From contig LUJM01000112.1 in NCBI GenBank assembly GCA_001689415.1, positions 20,877 through 66,477 on the forward strand: 45,601 nucleotides of DNA, in the 5' to 3' direction. The notes under the pieces were generated by a model. The model searched no databases. It saw only the letters and a list, made by a program, of their open reading frames with translations, and was not told the origin of the DNA. The stretch is from Bacteroidales bacterium M2. GTDB taxonomy: Bacteria > Bacteroidota > Bacteroidia > Bacteroidales > Muribaculaceae. Of the stretch, positions 16,891-24,868 are shown piece by piece. Within the stretch, counting starts at the first letter, position 1. Every line of letters begins with the position of its first letter. A program made the translations under genes and the position numbers.

Positions 16891-16940
16891 ATATCGAGCT
16901 TAATCGAGTTTAATCGAGCTTAATCAAGCTTAATCGAGAT
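16891..16940. repeat. Tandem 10-bp repeat (TAATCGAGCT-like)
   Basis: Five consecutive 10-base units related to TAATCGAGCT lie between the stop codon of the four-helix gene and the start of the DUF5715 gene; the first and last units are degenerate. The spacing is one DNA helical turn. A 6-bp inverted pair TAATCG/CGATTA overlaps the right edge (16931-16936 and 16947-16952). Confidence 0.85.
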
Positions 16941-16949
16941 CAACCCCGA

Positions 16950-17705
16950 TTAATCTGCCTTAATTGGTCGAAGTCCGTTACAGCGTGGGTAGTCGCTACA
17001 GCCCCAAAACTCCCGTCCTTGCATCTGCCCCTTCTTTTGCATCCTCTTAAACATCGGCTTACCGCATTTGGGGCATGCGGGGGTGCCCCCTGCCAAGGCT
17101 TGGTTCTTCCGGGTTTCAAGCCGCTCGGCAGTCATGTTCTCGGTGAACCCACCTGTCTCACGGAAGCTGTCAAGTTGGCTTCCGATTTGAGACTGCAGCA
17201 TTCTGTTTTCTCTGAGGCACAACACGAGTAGGGCATTGGCGACTATTTCGGGATTGTCATTTTCTAACCACGATGCAAATTTGGCTTTCTGCGCAAGTAT
17301 ATGACGGGCGGCATCATGAAGATAGCTGTTGGAATATTGCGGGGTGTCGAGCCGCATTTGCCAGATTGATTCGCGGTCTGGGTTGCCAATCGCCCATATA
17401 TCAGCCTTTTTACGAAGAAGAAAATTGAAGATGTCGCCTTGAAGTTCGTCGAAACTTGCCCTTGCAACATCAAGTAGCCGTATTTCTGTTTCAATTGATG
17501 TTGAGTGTCGGGCCGAGCCTTCGGCGATATTTGCCACTCCGCATCTTGCGGCCATTACCATTTGGTCGTAGAGGCGGCGACCGGGATCAATGCGGTAATC
17601 GACAAACCGGTCACAAAAATCTTGTATCGCAAGTTGAAGCACATTGGCTAAAATCCACGAATTTAGCCAATGATATGATTGAGAAAACTGTATATTGACA
17701 CCCAT
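16950..17705 (-). CDS. Four-helix-bundle protein with C-terminal zinc ribbon
   Basis: A 251-residue protein. The first 120 residues match the small four-helix-bundle family related to proteins encoded in 23S rRNA intervening sequences (RRLYDQMVMAARCGVANIAE, then RARSFDEL-type helices). The C-terminus carries a topoisomerase-like zinc ribbon: CPKCG at about 215-219 and GCSDYPRCNG at about 235-244. This fits the four-helix-bundle-suffix family. Its role is unknown; the zinc ribbon suggests nucleic-acid binding. It follows dgt by 21 bases and is probably the last gene of the glsA-glsB-purB-dgt run. Confidence 0.82.
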   Translation of the reverse strand: MGVNIQFSQSYHWLNSWILANVLQLAIQDFCDRFVDYRIDPGRRLYDQMVMAARCGVANIAEGSARHSTSIETEIRLLDVARASFDELQGDIFNFLLRKKADIWAIGNPDRESIWQMRLDTPQYSNSYLHDAARHILAQKAKFASWLENDNPEIVANALLVLCLRENRMLQSQIGSQLDSFRETGGFTENMTAERLETRKNQALAGGTPACPKCGKPMFKRMQKKGQMQGREFWGCSDYPRCNGLRPIKAD

Positions 17706-17726
17706 GATTTATATCGTAGCGAGGGT

Positions 17727-19076
17727 TCACACCGCCGGGAGTGAGGTGCCGTTGAGCTTGCGGTAGAGGTCGAGCGCGTAGACATCAGTCATTGCCGACA
17801 CATGGTCGAGCACCGCCTGAAGCTTGCCGTAGAGCGTGGGAGCCGTCACATCGTATTGCTCGGGGAACTTGGCGAGAAGCAGACGCGAGTAATTCAACTC
17901 AGGATGCGTTACCGCCTCGACAAGTCGCTCGAGAAGGAATGTGATGATGCGGTTACCGGCAAGTTCGATATCAACAACCTCGGACGAACGATATATCTTC
18001 GTCCACGACAGTTCGTTGCAACGGGCGTATCCCTGACGCTCGAGGTCGCGTATGCCGTTTAGGAGTGAACCCTCGAAGCGGCCTTCGAGTATGGCATCCT
18101 CGTTGTCGATAAAGGTCCGGGCGCATTGCTCTACCAACGCGCCGACTACACACGACCTCAGGTAGGCAATCTTTTCATTGGGGTCGGACACATACTCCAT
18201 GCCGCGACGTATATGCTCTTTGCGATCGTTGTCGAAAAATCCCAAGAATGCATCGATTACTTCGGTGGTGGGTATGATTTTGAGCTTGTGGGCGTCTTCG
18301 ATATCCATTACCTCGTAGCAGATATCGTCGGCTGCCTCTACGATGTATACAAGCGGATGCCTGGCAAAGCGTAAAGGTTTGCCATCGGCTGAGAGGCGCA
18401 AAATACCCAACTCCTCGGCGACGCGGGCATAGTCTTCGCGCTCGCTCGCAAAGAAGCCGAATTTTCCCTTCGTCGACAGTATCGATTCGTAGGGATACTT
18501 CACTATCGATGCAAGGGTCGAGTAGGTCATGGCGAAGCCACCTTTGCGGCGGCCTTTGAACTGGTGTGTGAGTACTCTCAATGCGTTTGCATTGCCCTCG
18601 AAGTGTGTCAGATCGGCCCATTCGCTATCCGTAAGCTGTGCCCTGAGGTCGCGCCCTGCGCCCTCGCTGAAGAAGGTGCCGATCGCACGCTCTCCGCTAT
18701 GCCCGAACGGCGGATTGCCGAGGTCGTGGGCAAGGCAGGCCGCGGCTACGATATCGCCGAGGTGGTCGAAATGCTCGGTTGCTTCTCCCATACTGCGGTA
18801 TTTGTCGCGCAAGGCTACGGTGATATTGTCGGCCATCGACTTACCCACGCATGCTACTTCCATGCTGTGGGTGAGTCGGTTGTGTACGAAAATACTGCCG
18901 GGGAGGGGGAATACCTGCGTCTTGTTTTGTAATCGCCGGAAAGGCGATGAAAAAACAAGACGGTCGTAATCGCGCCGGAAATCGGTGCGAGTGGCATTCT
19001 TTTTAGGGTCGTGGTAGTCTTCGAGGCCGAATCGTTTGTCGTTGACCAGGAGTTCCCACTTCATCTTTGTGTTCAT
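17727..19076 (-). CDS. dgt: Deoxyguanosinetriphosphate triphosphohydrolase-like protein
   Basis: 449 residues from the ATG at 19076, which overlaps the purB stop codon (ATGA). A GTG two codons earlier and the ATG at 19064 are possible alternatives. HD-domain metal ligands are H70 (RLTHSMEVA), H117 and D118 (CLAHDLGNPPFGH), with HFEGNANALR following. Enzymes of this family split dNTPs, classically dGTP, to the nucleoside plus triphosphate, and thereby control dNTP pools and starve phages. The length and N-terminal RTDFRRDYDRLVFSSPFRRL fit the dGTPase family well. The location beside purB links purine synthesis and dNTP removal. Confidence 0.93.
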   Translation of the reverse strand: MNTKMKWELLVNDKRFGLEDYHDPKKNATRTDFRRDYDRLVFSSPFRRLQNKTQVFPLPGSIFVHNRLTHSMEVACVGKSMADNITVALRDKYRSMGEATEHFDHLGDIVAAACLAHDLGNPPFGHSGERAIGTFFSEGAGRDLRAQLTDSEWADLTHFEGNANALRVLTHQFKGRRKGGFAMTYSTLASIVKYPYESILSTKGKFGFFASEREDYARVAEELGILRLSADGKPLRFARHPLVYIVEAADDICYEVMDIEDAHKLKIIPTTEVIDAFLGFFDNDRKEHIRRGMEYVSDPNEKIAYLRSCVVGALVEQCARTFIDNEDAILEGRFEGSLLNGIRDLERQGYARCNELSWTKIYRSSEVVDIELAGNRIITFLLERLVEAVTHPELNYSRLLLAKFPEQYDVTAPTLYGKLQAVLDHVSAMTDVYALDLYRKLNGTSLPAV

Positions 19077-20437
19077 CCCCACTTGGCGCTGTTGCCGATA
19101 TAGTTGAAGGGGGTGATAGCGTTGAGCTCGGCTCTTACTTCCTCGGTGATACCTTCGAGGCCGGCGATAAAGTCTTTAATCGCTTTCTCGTCAATGTGGG
19201 TATTGGTACGTGTAAGGGCTTTGAGAGTCTCGTAGGGTTTGGGATAACCTTCGCGGCGAAGGATTGTCTGGATAGCCTCGGCTACAACGGCCCAGTTATC
19301 GTCGAGATCGGCCTTGATTGCTTCGGGGCTGACAATGAGCTTGCCAAGACCCTTGAGGGTCGATTCAAGGGCAATCAGTGTGTGCGCGAACGGAACGCCC
19401 AGGTTGCGGATTACGGTCGAATCGGTAAGGTCGCGCTGCAGACGAGAGATAGGTAGCTTGGCCGAAAGGTGGCGGAAGATTGCGTTTGCAATGCCGAGGT
19501 TGCCTTCGCTGTTCTCAAAGTCGATAGGGTTCACCTTGTGGGGCATGGCCGACGAGCCTACCTCGCCTTCTTTGATGCGCTGTTTGAAGTAGCCCATCGA
19601 GATGTACTGCCAGATGTCGCGGTCAAGGTCGATTACTATGGTGTTGAGACGTGCGAAATTATCGCAGATTTGAGCGGTATTGTCGTAGTTAGAAATCTGG
19701 GTGGTATACTCCTCGCGGGTCAGACCGAGCTCGCTGAGGAAATTCTCGCCGAATTCCGCCCAGTCTACATTAGGATAAGCCACGGTGTGTGCATTGAAGT
19801 TACCTGTTGCGCCGCCGAATTTAGCATTGATCCATGCGCTGTCTCGAACCTCGAGCTGCTCCTCGATACGAGAAACGAATACAGCGATTTCTTTGCCAAG
19901 CGAAGTGGGCGATGCGGGCTGGCCGTGTGTGCGGGCAAGCATAGGCACATCGCGAAGCTCGGTGGCGAGCTCCAGCAATGCGGCATGCAGGCGCTCATAG
20001 GCAGGTACCATGACCTCGCCGATAGCCTTGAGCATCATCAGGGGGAACGCTGTATTATTGATATCCTGCGAGGTAAGGCCGAAATGGATAAACTCTTTGT
20101 ACTCCGACAGGCCGAGCTCGTCGAAACGGGCCTTGAGGTAGTATTCTACTGCCTTTACGTCGTGGTTGGTAATCTTTTCGATTTCTTTTACCTTGTCAGC
20201 CTCTGCCGGGGTAAATACCTCGGGGTCATAGATATTGCGAAGGGCTGCTGCCATATCCTCGTTTACGGCGGGGAGCTGGGGAAGACCTACCTTCGACAGT
20301 GCGATGAAGTATTCCACTTCCATGAGTATGCGGTAACGGATTACTGCATATTCTGAGAAATAAGCTGCGAGAGGTGCTGTTTTCGAATGATAACGGCCGT
20401 CGACGGGCGACACCGCGGTGAGTGGAGTGAGTTCCAT
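19073..20437 (-). CDS. purB: Adenylosuccinate lyase
   Basis: A 454-residue enzyme of the fumarase/aspartase superfamily that cleaves SAICAR and adenylosuccinate to release fumarate, two steps of purine synthesis. Visible signatures are HFGLTSQDINNTA (about 118-130), ARTHGQPASPTSLG with catalytic His171, and the family signature SSAMPHKVNP (295-304). It resembles the longer E. coli-type PurB. It starts 21 bases after glsB ends, with no terminator between them, and its stop overlaps dgt. Confidence 0.96.
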   Translation of the reverse strand: MELTPLTAVSPVDGRYHSKTAPLAAYFSEYAVIRYRILMEVEYFIALSKVGLPQLPAVNEDMAAALRNIYDPEVFTPAEADKVKEIEKITNHDVKAVEYYLKARFDELGLSEYKEFIHFGLTSQDINNTAFPLMMLKAIGEVMVPAYERLHAALLELATELRDVPMLARTHGQPASPTSLGKEIAVFVSRIEEQLEVRDSAWINAKFGGATGNFNAHTVAYPNVDWAEFGENFLSELGLTREEYTTQISNYDNTAQICDNFARLNTIVIDLDRDIWQYISMGYFKQRIKEGEVGSSAMPHKVNPIDFENSEGNLGIANAIFRHLSAKLPISRLQRDLTDSTVIRNLGVPFAHTLIALESTLKGLGKLIVSPEAIKADLDDNWAVVAEAIQTILRREGYPKPYETLKALTRTNTHIDEKAIKDFIAGLEGITEEVRAELNAITPFNYIGNSAKWG

Positions 20438-20458
20438 TATATTTATATATGTTAGGTG

Positions 20459-21394
20459 TTACAATTTGAGTGTGTACGATTCGATGTGGCGTTTTTTCTT
20501 CTCCTCGAGGATTTCGTCGATAGCGAGGAATATGCCGCTTTCTTCAACGTCGCCGAATTCGTCGTTGACAGCTGTGCCAAACATTCTCATTGTCGGCGAC
20601 AGGCCCATATACGCATGTACCAGCGGCGGTATAGTATCGCCATGGGAGCGTACATGCGCGTTGAGGATGCGGAAATCGCTCTTGTAGTCGCCTCCGTTGA
20701 AGATAGCTTCGAGCTCCGATACCGGGGTGTTGGTTCGAAGTGCATTGATAGGGCGTACAAGTTCGTCGGGGTCGGGGAAATACTTGTTGAGGAAATACAG
20801 TATCATGTCGCGGCAGGCTGCTGTGTAGCTCGGGTACATCGTAACCTTGCCGAAAAGGTATCGAGTCTCGGGATGTACCACGGTCAGTGACCCCAGGCCG
20901 TCCCACAGGTTGTCGAGCACATAGATAGCCTTTGCTCCGGCGCGTGAACTCTGGTATTCAGGTCGCACGAACGAGCGTCCCAGTTCGATTGTATACGGCA
21001 GGTAGTCGTCAAGAAACCTCTGCGAGAATTTGAACATGTGGCTTGTTGCAATCATCGGCGTACCATTGTCGTCGAATGTTATATTCCTGCCGCAAATATA
21101 TCTGTACCCTCCGAGTATTAGCTTGCTTTCCGGATCCCACACTATCAGTTGTCGGCAAGGTTCGGCCATGGTGTCGAATCTGTCGATATCGCATTCGAGT
21201 CCTGTGCCGCCACCTGCCGTGCGGAATGCTATTTCGCGCAGTCGGCCAATCTCGCGCATGGTGTTTGGCGAGTCGTGGGCCGTGACCACGTAGATTTCGT
21301 TGTTTCCCTTGTTGGTGGGGCGTAGAAATCTTTCGGGGGTAAGTTCCGACTCTATCAGCGCGGTGTCAACTGGATTTATTATCGGTTGGTTCAT
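20459..21394 (-). CDS. glsB: GNAT-type N-acyltransferase, probable glycine lipid GlsB
   Basis: A 311-residue protein of the GNAT-like acyltransferase group (old name hemolysin-like), related to OlsB. Segments LREIAFRTAGGGTGLECDID, ESKLILGGYRYI and ELGRSFVRPEYQ are typical. In Bacteroides, GlsB attaches a 3-hydroxy fatty acid to the amino group of glycine, the first step of glycine-lipid synthesis, and its partner GlsA adds the second chain. Pairing with a PlsC-like gene just upstream (9-base gap) supports the call. I infer the substrate from this pairing; ornithine lipid is the alternative. It is cytosolic or membrane-peripheral. Confidence 0.75.
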   Translation of the reverse strand: MNQPIINPVDTALIESELTPERFLRPTNKGNNEIYVVTAHDSPNTMREIGRLREIAFRTAGGGTGLECDIDRFDTMAEPCRQLIVWDPESKLILGGYRYICGRNITFDDNGTPMIATSHMFKFSQRFLDDYLPYTIELGRSFVRPEYQSSRAGAKAIYVLDNLWDGLGSLTVVHPETRYLFGKVTMYPSYTAACRDMILYFLNKYFPDPDELVRPINALRTNTPVSELEAIFNGGDYKSDFRILNAHVRSHGDTIPPLVHAYMGLSPTMRMFGTAVNDEFGDVEESGIFLAIDEILEEKKKRHIESYTLKL

Positions 21395-21403
21395 TTTAGT
21401 TCA

Positions 21404-22237
21404 TCATTGTGTTAGGGGCAGATTGTATACTGTCTGCCTGAGTTGTGCGGCGGTTTCGGATGCTTTCGCTCCTCCTTGAAGGTCCTGCCATGGTATAGGG
21501 CTTCCGCAGGTTATGGTAAAGGTCTTGCCGTGTGAGCGGAATACCTCTCGCGGCAGCAGTATCATTTCGATGTTGAATTTCAACCCCGACTTTACCCTGC
21601 GCCGGGCCCAGCGGTAGAACGACATCGAATTATGTCCGTCGAAATGCACCGGCACTATATCGCGCTTGCTTTCGATAGCTTTTGCCACGGCCATTTTGTT
21701 CCATGGCAGGTCTGCCACGGTGCCGTCGTCGCCGAGGCGTGAGCAAAGCCCGGCGGGATATATCACCACAGGGTCATCGCCGGCAAGGGCATCCTCAAGG
21801 CTCGTTAGTGTAGAGCGCGACTGGCGTCCGTGCTTGTTGACAGGCACGAAGCATTCCGACAGCGGCTCAACGACCATTAGAAGGTCGTTGACAACAAAAT
21901 GCACCTGCCGCCCATAGTGCCTTGTCAGCCACGATATCATACTCATGCCGTCGAGGCCGCCGAGGGGGTGGTTCGACACGAATATGCACCGCGGATTGTC
22001 GGGCAGTAGGTGCTCGTTGTGTACTTCGATGCTCACATCGAGGTCCTTGAGTACACCGTCGCAAAAATCAGCGCCACGTTTGGGGAAATTATTCCTCAAC
22101 AATTCGTTCAGTTCGTCCTGGCATATAAGTTTTTCTATCCTTCGAACGATGAATCGGGGCACAAACCGTGCCCTCTTTCCAAGTCGCGAGGATAATACTT
22201 CACTTATATTTATCTGAATAGGCTTTTCTGACGTCAT
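21404..22237 (-). CDS. glsA: PlsC-type O-acyltransferase, probable glycine lipid GlsA
   Basis: A 277-residue lysophospholipid-acyltransferase-family protein. The catalytic block is SNHPLGGLDG with His90 and Asp96, giving HX5D rather than the usual HX4D. The later segments VIYPAGLCSRLG and PVHFDGHNS follow the PlsC order. It probably adds the O-linked fatty acid to N-acylglycine in glycine-lipid synthesis, with GlsB encoded next. It heads a five-gene minus-strand run and has its own -7 box. There is no long membrane segment, so peripheral membrane attachment is expected. Confidence 0.75.
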   Translation of the reverse strand: MTSEKPIQINISEVLSSRLGKRARFVPRFIVRRIEKLICQDELNELLRNNFPKRGADFCDGVLKDLDVSIEVHNEHLLPDNPRCIFVSNHPLGGLDGMSMISWLTRHYGRQVHFVVNDLLMVVEPLSECFVPVNKHGRQSRSTLTSLEDALAGDDPVVIYPAGLCSRLGDDGTVADLPWNKMAVAKAIESKRDIVPVHFDGHNSMSFYRWARRRVKSGLKFNIEMILLPREVFRSHGKTFTITCGSPIPWQDLQGGAKASETAAQLRQTVYNLPLTQ

Positions 22238-22266
22238 GTTTCCAACGTGCTCTCTGAATTTAGATG

Positions 22267-22274
22267 CAAAATTA
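22267..22274 (-). promoter_or_regulatory. -7 box of glsA
   Basis: The minus strand reads TAATTTTG, 29 bases before the glsA ATG. No TTTG lies at the expected -33 position. It is divergent from the next promoter. Confidence 0.5.
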
Positions 22275-22316
22275 TGAAATTTCGGCCTAATATTAAGCCT
22301 TTATTTATAAAATTTG

Positions 22317-22324
22317 TAATTTTG
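22317..22324 (+). promoter_or_regulatory. -7 box for the plus-strand cluster
   Basis: TAATTTTG matches TAnnTTTG. It predicts a leader of about 85 bases before the ATG at 22417. An ATG at 22376 opens a 25-codon out-of-frame reading frame in that leader. Confidence 0.45.
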
Positions 22325-22416
22325 CACTGATTAATACCCCTCGCAGGCTAATCAGTCGCATGTGATGTAAGTTTTATGCGCTGTTGTGCCGCAATTATTC
22401 ACAAATACACTTGCCA

Positions 22417-23091
22417 ATGGTCTATGTATATGCCCCCGAGGCCGATTTTCTGATGCCGTATTTTAAGCGCGAGATTACTCTCGGCGATGAGAATTCGCCA
22501 ATTGCCGTAATGATTTCGTCGACCGATGTTTACAGGCCTCTTGACGGCTGGGCCGACGAGGAATCCGGTATCGATGCCGATTCGGTATGGGCCAAGCGCG
22601 AGAAAGAGTTCTCAGACGCCGCGCTGCGTAATGGCGCAAAAGCATATATACTGCGGTGTGCGCCTATCATCGGCACGGGCATGACCGGCGAGATGAGAAA
22701 ACTTGCCGAAGAAATATACAGGGGGCGTTTCTTCCATTTCCCGGGTAATGAGGCCCGCAAGAGTATAGTGCATGCCACCGACGTGGCTCGTGCTGTCAGG
22801 TTTCTTTCGGAGTCTGACGCCCCTGTTGGCATATATAATCTGACCGACAATGTAGACCCTGCCTTGCATGATATTGCCGAGGCTTTGGCATTCCGTATGT
22901 CCGACAAGCGCATCAGCAATCTTTCTACCAAACCGCAGCAGATGATAGGCCGCTGGGTCTATGGCCGTAGGTATAGGTATTATACAACATCGGCCCTGTT
23001 CTCGTCGTCGCGTATTCAAAAGCTCGGTTTCGTGCCAACCGATACATGCCGCTATATGCGCACTCATGAATATGATGACCTAAGTCTTTGA
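22417..23091 (+). CDS. Shortened NAD-dependent epimerase-like protein
   Basis: 224 residues from the ATG at 22417; a TTG at 22384 is the only in-frame alternative, because a stop codon lies at 22363-22365. The central and C-terminal parts resemble extended SDR/epimerase proteins: ISSTDVYRP (33-41), RCAPIIGTGMTGEM (80-93), SIVHATDVARAVRFL (116-130) and VGIYNLTD. The N-terminal Rossmann glycine motif is missing, about 70-80 residues short, and the YxxxK pair is replaced by a WAKRE-like stretch. NAD-dependent catalysis is therefore doubtful. It is followed after 3 bases by the next gene. It may be a regulatory or degenerate relative rather than an active enzyme. Confidence 0.65.
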   Translation: MVYVYAPEADFLMPYFKREITLGDENSPIAVMISSTDVYRPLDGWADEESGIDADSVWAKREKEFSDAALRNGAKAYILRCAPIIGTGMTGEMRKLAEEIYRGRFFHFPGNEARKSIVHATDVARAVRFLSESDAPVGIYNLTDNVDPALHDIAEALAFRMSDKRISNLSTKPQQMIGRWVYGRRYRYYTTSALFSSSRIQKLGFVPTDTCRYMRTHEYDDLSL

Positions 23092-23094
23092 GTT

Positions 23095-23916
23095 ATGGCA
23101 GCGTTGGATAATTTTTTTCAGACTATCAAGGGCATAGGCAAAATCATCCTGTTGTCGAGGCCCTGCAGCCGTCTCAATGGCCGGGCCAAGGGTGAACGGC
23201 TCATTATAATGGCCAATGGTCCCTCTCTGGCCGATACCATCCGCGACCATGCCGATATACTGCGCTCCACCCCCACTATGGCGGTAAATTTTGCTGCAAT
23301 AGCGCCGGAGTTTGTAGAATTGAAACCAAGTTATTACGTGTTGGCCGATCCTCATTTCTTCAGCGATGGCGCTGAGGATGCCAACCTGCAAAAGTTGCGC
23401 CACAATCTCGGCCTTGTCGATTGGCCCATGACCTTGCTGGTGCCTGTCAAGTACAGCCGCAAGGCCCGGCAGCTCTATCCCGGTCTCGACATCGCCACTT
23501 TCAACGCTGTCGGCATCGAGGGGTTCTCGTCGCTCTGCAATGCCGCATTTCGGGCCGGGCTGGCTATGCCAAGGCCAAGGAATGTGCTCATTCCTTCGTT
23601 GATGCTTGCTATTGCATTGGGTTATAAGGAGATAATAGTTACAGGTGCCGACCATACGTGGATGCAGACCCTATCGGTGACCGACGACAACGAAGTGGTG
23701 TCGATTCAACCTCATTTTTATAAGGACGGCAAGGACGAACAGGCACGCGTACGCCATGAATACTGCAATTATAGGCTGCATCAGATAGTAGGCAGTTTCG
23801 CCGTGGCATTCAAGAGCTATCACGATATCGCGAACTTTGCGGCTTCGCAAGGTGTTAAGATAATCAATGCAACCCCCGGCAGTTTTATTGATGCCTTTCC
23901 AAGGGGGCAATTATAG
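23095..23916 (+). CDS. MptE-like / DUF115-like protein
   Basis: A 273-residue protein. The motif LIIMANGPSL (36-45) and later SLMLAIALGYKEIIVTGADH fit the DUF115/6-hydroxymethylpterin-pyrophosphokinase-like (MptE-like) fold. This fold also occurs in motility-accessory and sugar-transfer proteins (Maf type). In gut Bacteroidales, genes of this kind sit in polysaccharide or glycolipid clusters, and the neighbours here (epimerase-like, hexapeptide acyltransferase) agree. The donor and acceptor are unknown. It starts 3 bases after the epimerase-like gene and is followed after 2 bases by a small membrane protein gene, so the three form an operon. Confidence 0.65.
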   Translation: MAALDNFFQTIKGIGKIILLSRPCSRLNGRAKGERLIIMANGPSLADTIRDHADILRSTPTMAVNFAAIAPEFVELKPSYYVLADPHFFSDGAEDANLQKLRHNLGLVDWPMTLLVPVKYSRKARQLYPGLDIATFNAVGIEGFSSLCNAAFRAGLAMPRPRNVLIPSLMLAIALGYKEIIVTGADHTWMQTLSVTDDNEVVSIQPHFYKDGKDEQARVRHEYCNYRLHQIVGSFAVAFKSYHDIANFAASQGVKIINATPGSFIDAFPRGQL

Positions 23917-23918
23917 GT

Positions 23919-24107
23919 ATGAAGATTATTTGCTACATAAGTTTCAGTGTATTCGTTACCCTGACCATGGTGTTGGGGTTGGCACTGTTCGATATTGTAG
24001 CTGTGTCGGGCGACCTTAAGGGCATTATCGGTATTATCGACGTGCTTGCTTTCGCTTTATTCTTCAAGACTTTTATCAGGATTTATAAATATACTCACAG
24101 AGATTGA
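23919..24107 (+). CDS. Small two-helix membrane protein
   Basis: 62 residues with two hydrophobic segments (about 4-27 and 35-52) and a charged C-terminus (RIYKYTHRD). The ATG lies 2 bases after the stop of the MptE-like gene, which supports real translation. I do not recognise a family. It could be a small subunit or membrane anchor for the neighbouring sugar-type enzymes. Confidence 0.55.
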   Translation: MKIICYISFSVFVTLTMVLGLALFDIVAVSGDLKGIIGIIDVLAFALFFKTFIRIYKYTHRD

Positions 24108-24208
24108 TAATAGGCACTGTAATCAGCCCGGATTTAAGTAACACCGACCGGATAGTGTCAAATAGACAAAAAATAAGTTGACTATGCAAATTTTTAGCTA
24201 ATTATTTA

Positions 24209-24216
24209 TACCTTTG
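24209..24216 (+). promoter_or_regulatory. -7 box of the hexapeptide transferase gene
   Basis: TACCTTTG matches TAnnTTTG and lies 10 bases before the ATG at 24227, giving a very short leader. No -33 TTTG stands at the normal distance. Confidence 0.5.
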
Positions 24217-24226
24217 CAAAGTCAAA

Positions 24227-24844
24227 ATGGAATATAAAAAGTACATAATATCAGGCGAAGAGGTGCTGATACCTGTTCCTCGGAGCTATCGCGATTGTTT
24301 TGAACTGATTCGTTCGGATTCTTTCAGACATAATGGCCGTCGCGACAGCATGTTGCGCATTTGGCTTTCCGGCTGGAGCAGGGTTAGCATCGGTTTTGCA
24401 TTCTGGTTCCGGCTCGCTCAGTATCGCAAAGGTTGGCTCTATCCTTTGGCCCGCTGGCGTGCAGGACGTTATAAACGTGGCTACGGTCTGTTTATTCCAC
24501 CTCGTACAGTGATTGGCTACGGGCTCAACATACAGCATTGCAACGGGCTCGTTATCAGTCCAGGCGCTGTTATCGGAAATAATGTCAACCTCGGCCAGTT
24601 TACAACTATAGGGTCTAACACCCCCGATGCAGCACATATCGGCAATAATGTATATTTCGGCCCGGGCGTAAGTGTGGTCGACGATATAGAGATTGGCAGT
24701 GGTTCGTGCATTGGTGCAGGTGCCGTGGTTACAAAGAGCATTGCCCCTAATTCAATAGTCGCCGGTGTACCTGCAAAGCCAATCAAGGCCGAGCTTCATC
24801 CGGAATACATACATAATCCCTGGCCTTTACCTTTTGATAAATAA
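24227..24844 (+). CDS. Hexapeptide-repeat acetyltransferase (serine acetyltransferase-like)
   Basis: 205 residues. About 85 N-terminal residues, partly helical, are followed by a left-handed beta helix with imperfect hexapeptide repeats (VIGYGLNIQHCNGLVISPGA, then VIGNNVNLGQFTTIG, IGNNVYFGPGV, IEIGSGSCIGAGAVV). The C-terminal AGVPAKPIK is typical of the CysE/NodL group. The fold transfers acetyl from acetyl-CoA. Serine acetyltransferase proper is usually longer at the N-terminus, so a sugar or envelope O-acetyltransferase is equally possible in this context. Its own -7 box lies just upstream, and the TapB-like gene follows after 24 bases. Confidence 0.8.
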   Translation: MEYKKYIISGEEVLIPVPRSYRDCFELIRSDSFRHNGRRDSMLRIWLSGWSRVSIGFAFWFRLAQYRKGWLYPLARWRAGRYKRGYGLFIPPRTVIGYGLNIQHCNGLVISPGAVIGNNVNLGQFTTIGSNTPDAAHIGNNVYFGPGVSVVDDIEIGSGSCIGAGAVVTKSIAPNSIVAGVPAKPIKAELHPEYIHNPWPLPFDK

Positions 24845-24868
24845 ACAAAACTATAACAGATATTTATT

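Noticed and set aside
16891..16940. CRISPR or VNTR coding repeat
   Set aside because: The unit is only 10 bases, has no spacers and is not in a reading frame.
19469..20356. A 295-codon plus-strand open frame inside purB
   Set aside because: It is antisense to purB, which has the full family signature. It is a codon-bias shadow.
22376..22453. 25-codon leader peptide before the epimerase-like gene
   Set aside because: It is out of frame, has no amino-acid bias of a known leader and no hairpin. It is probably chance.
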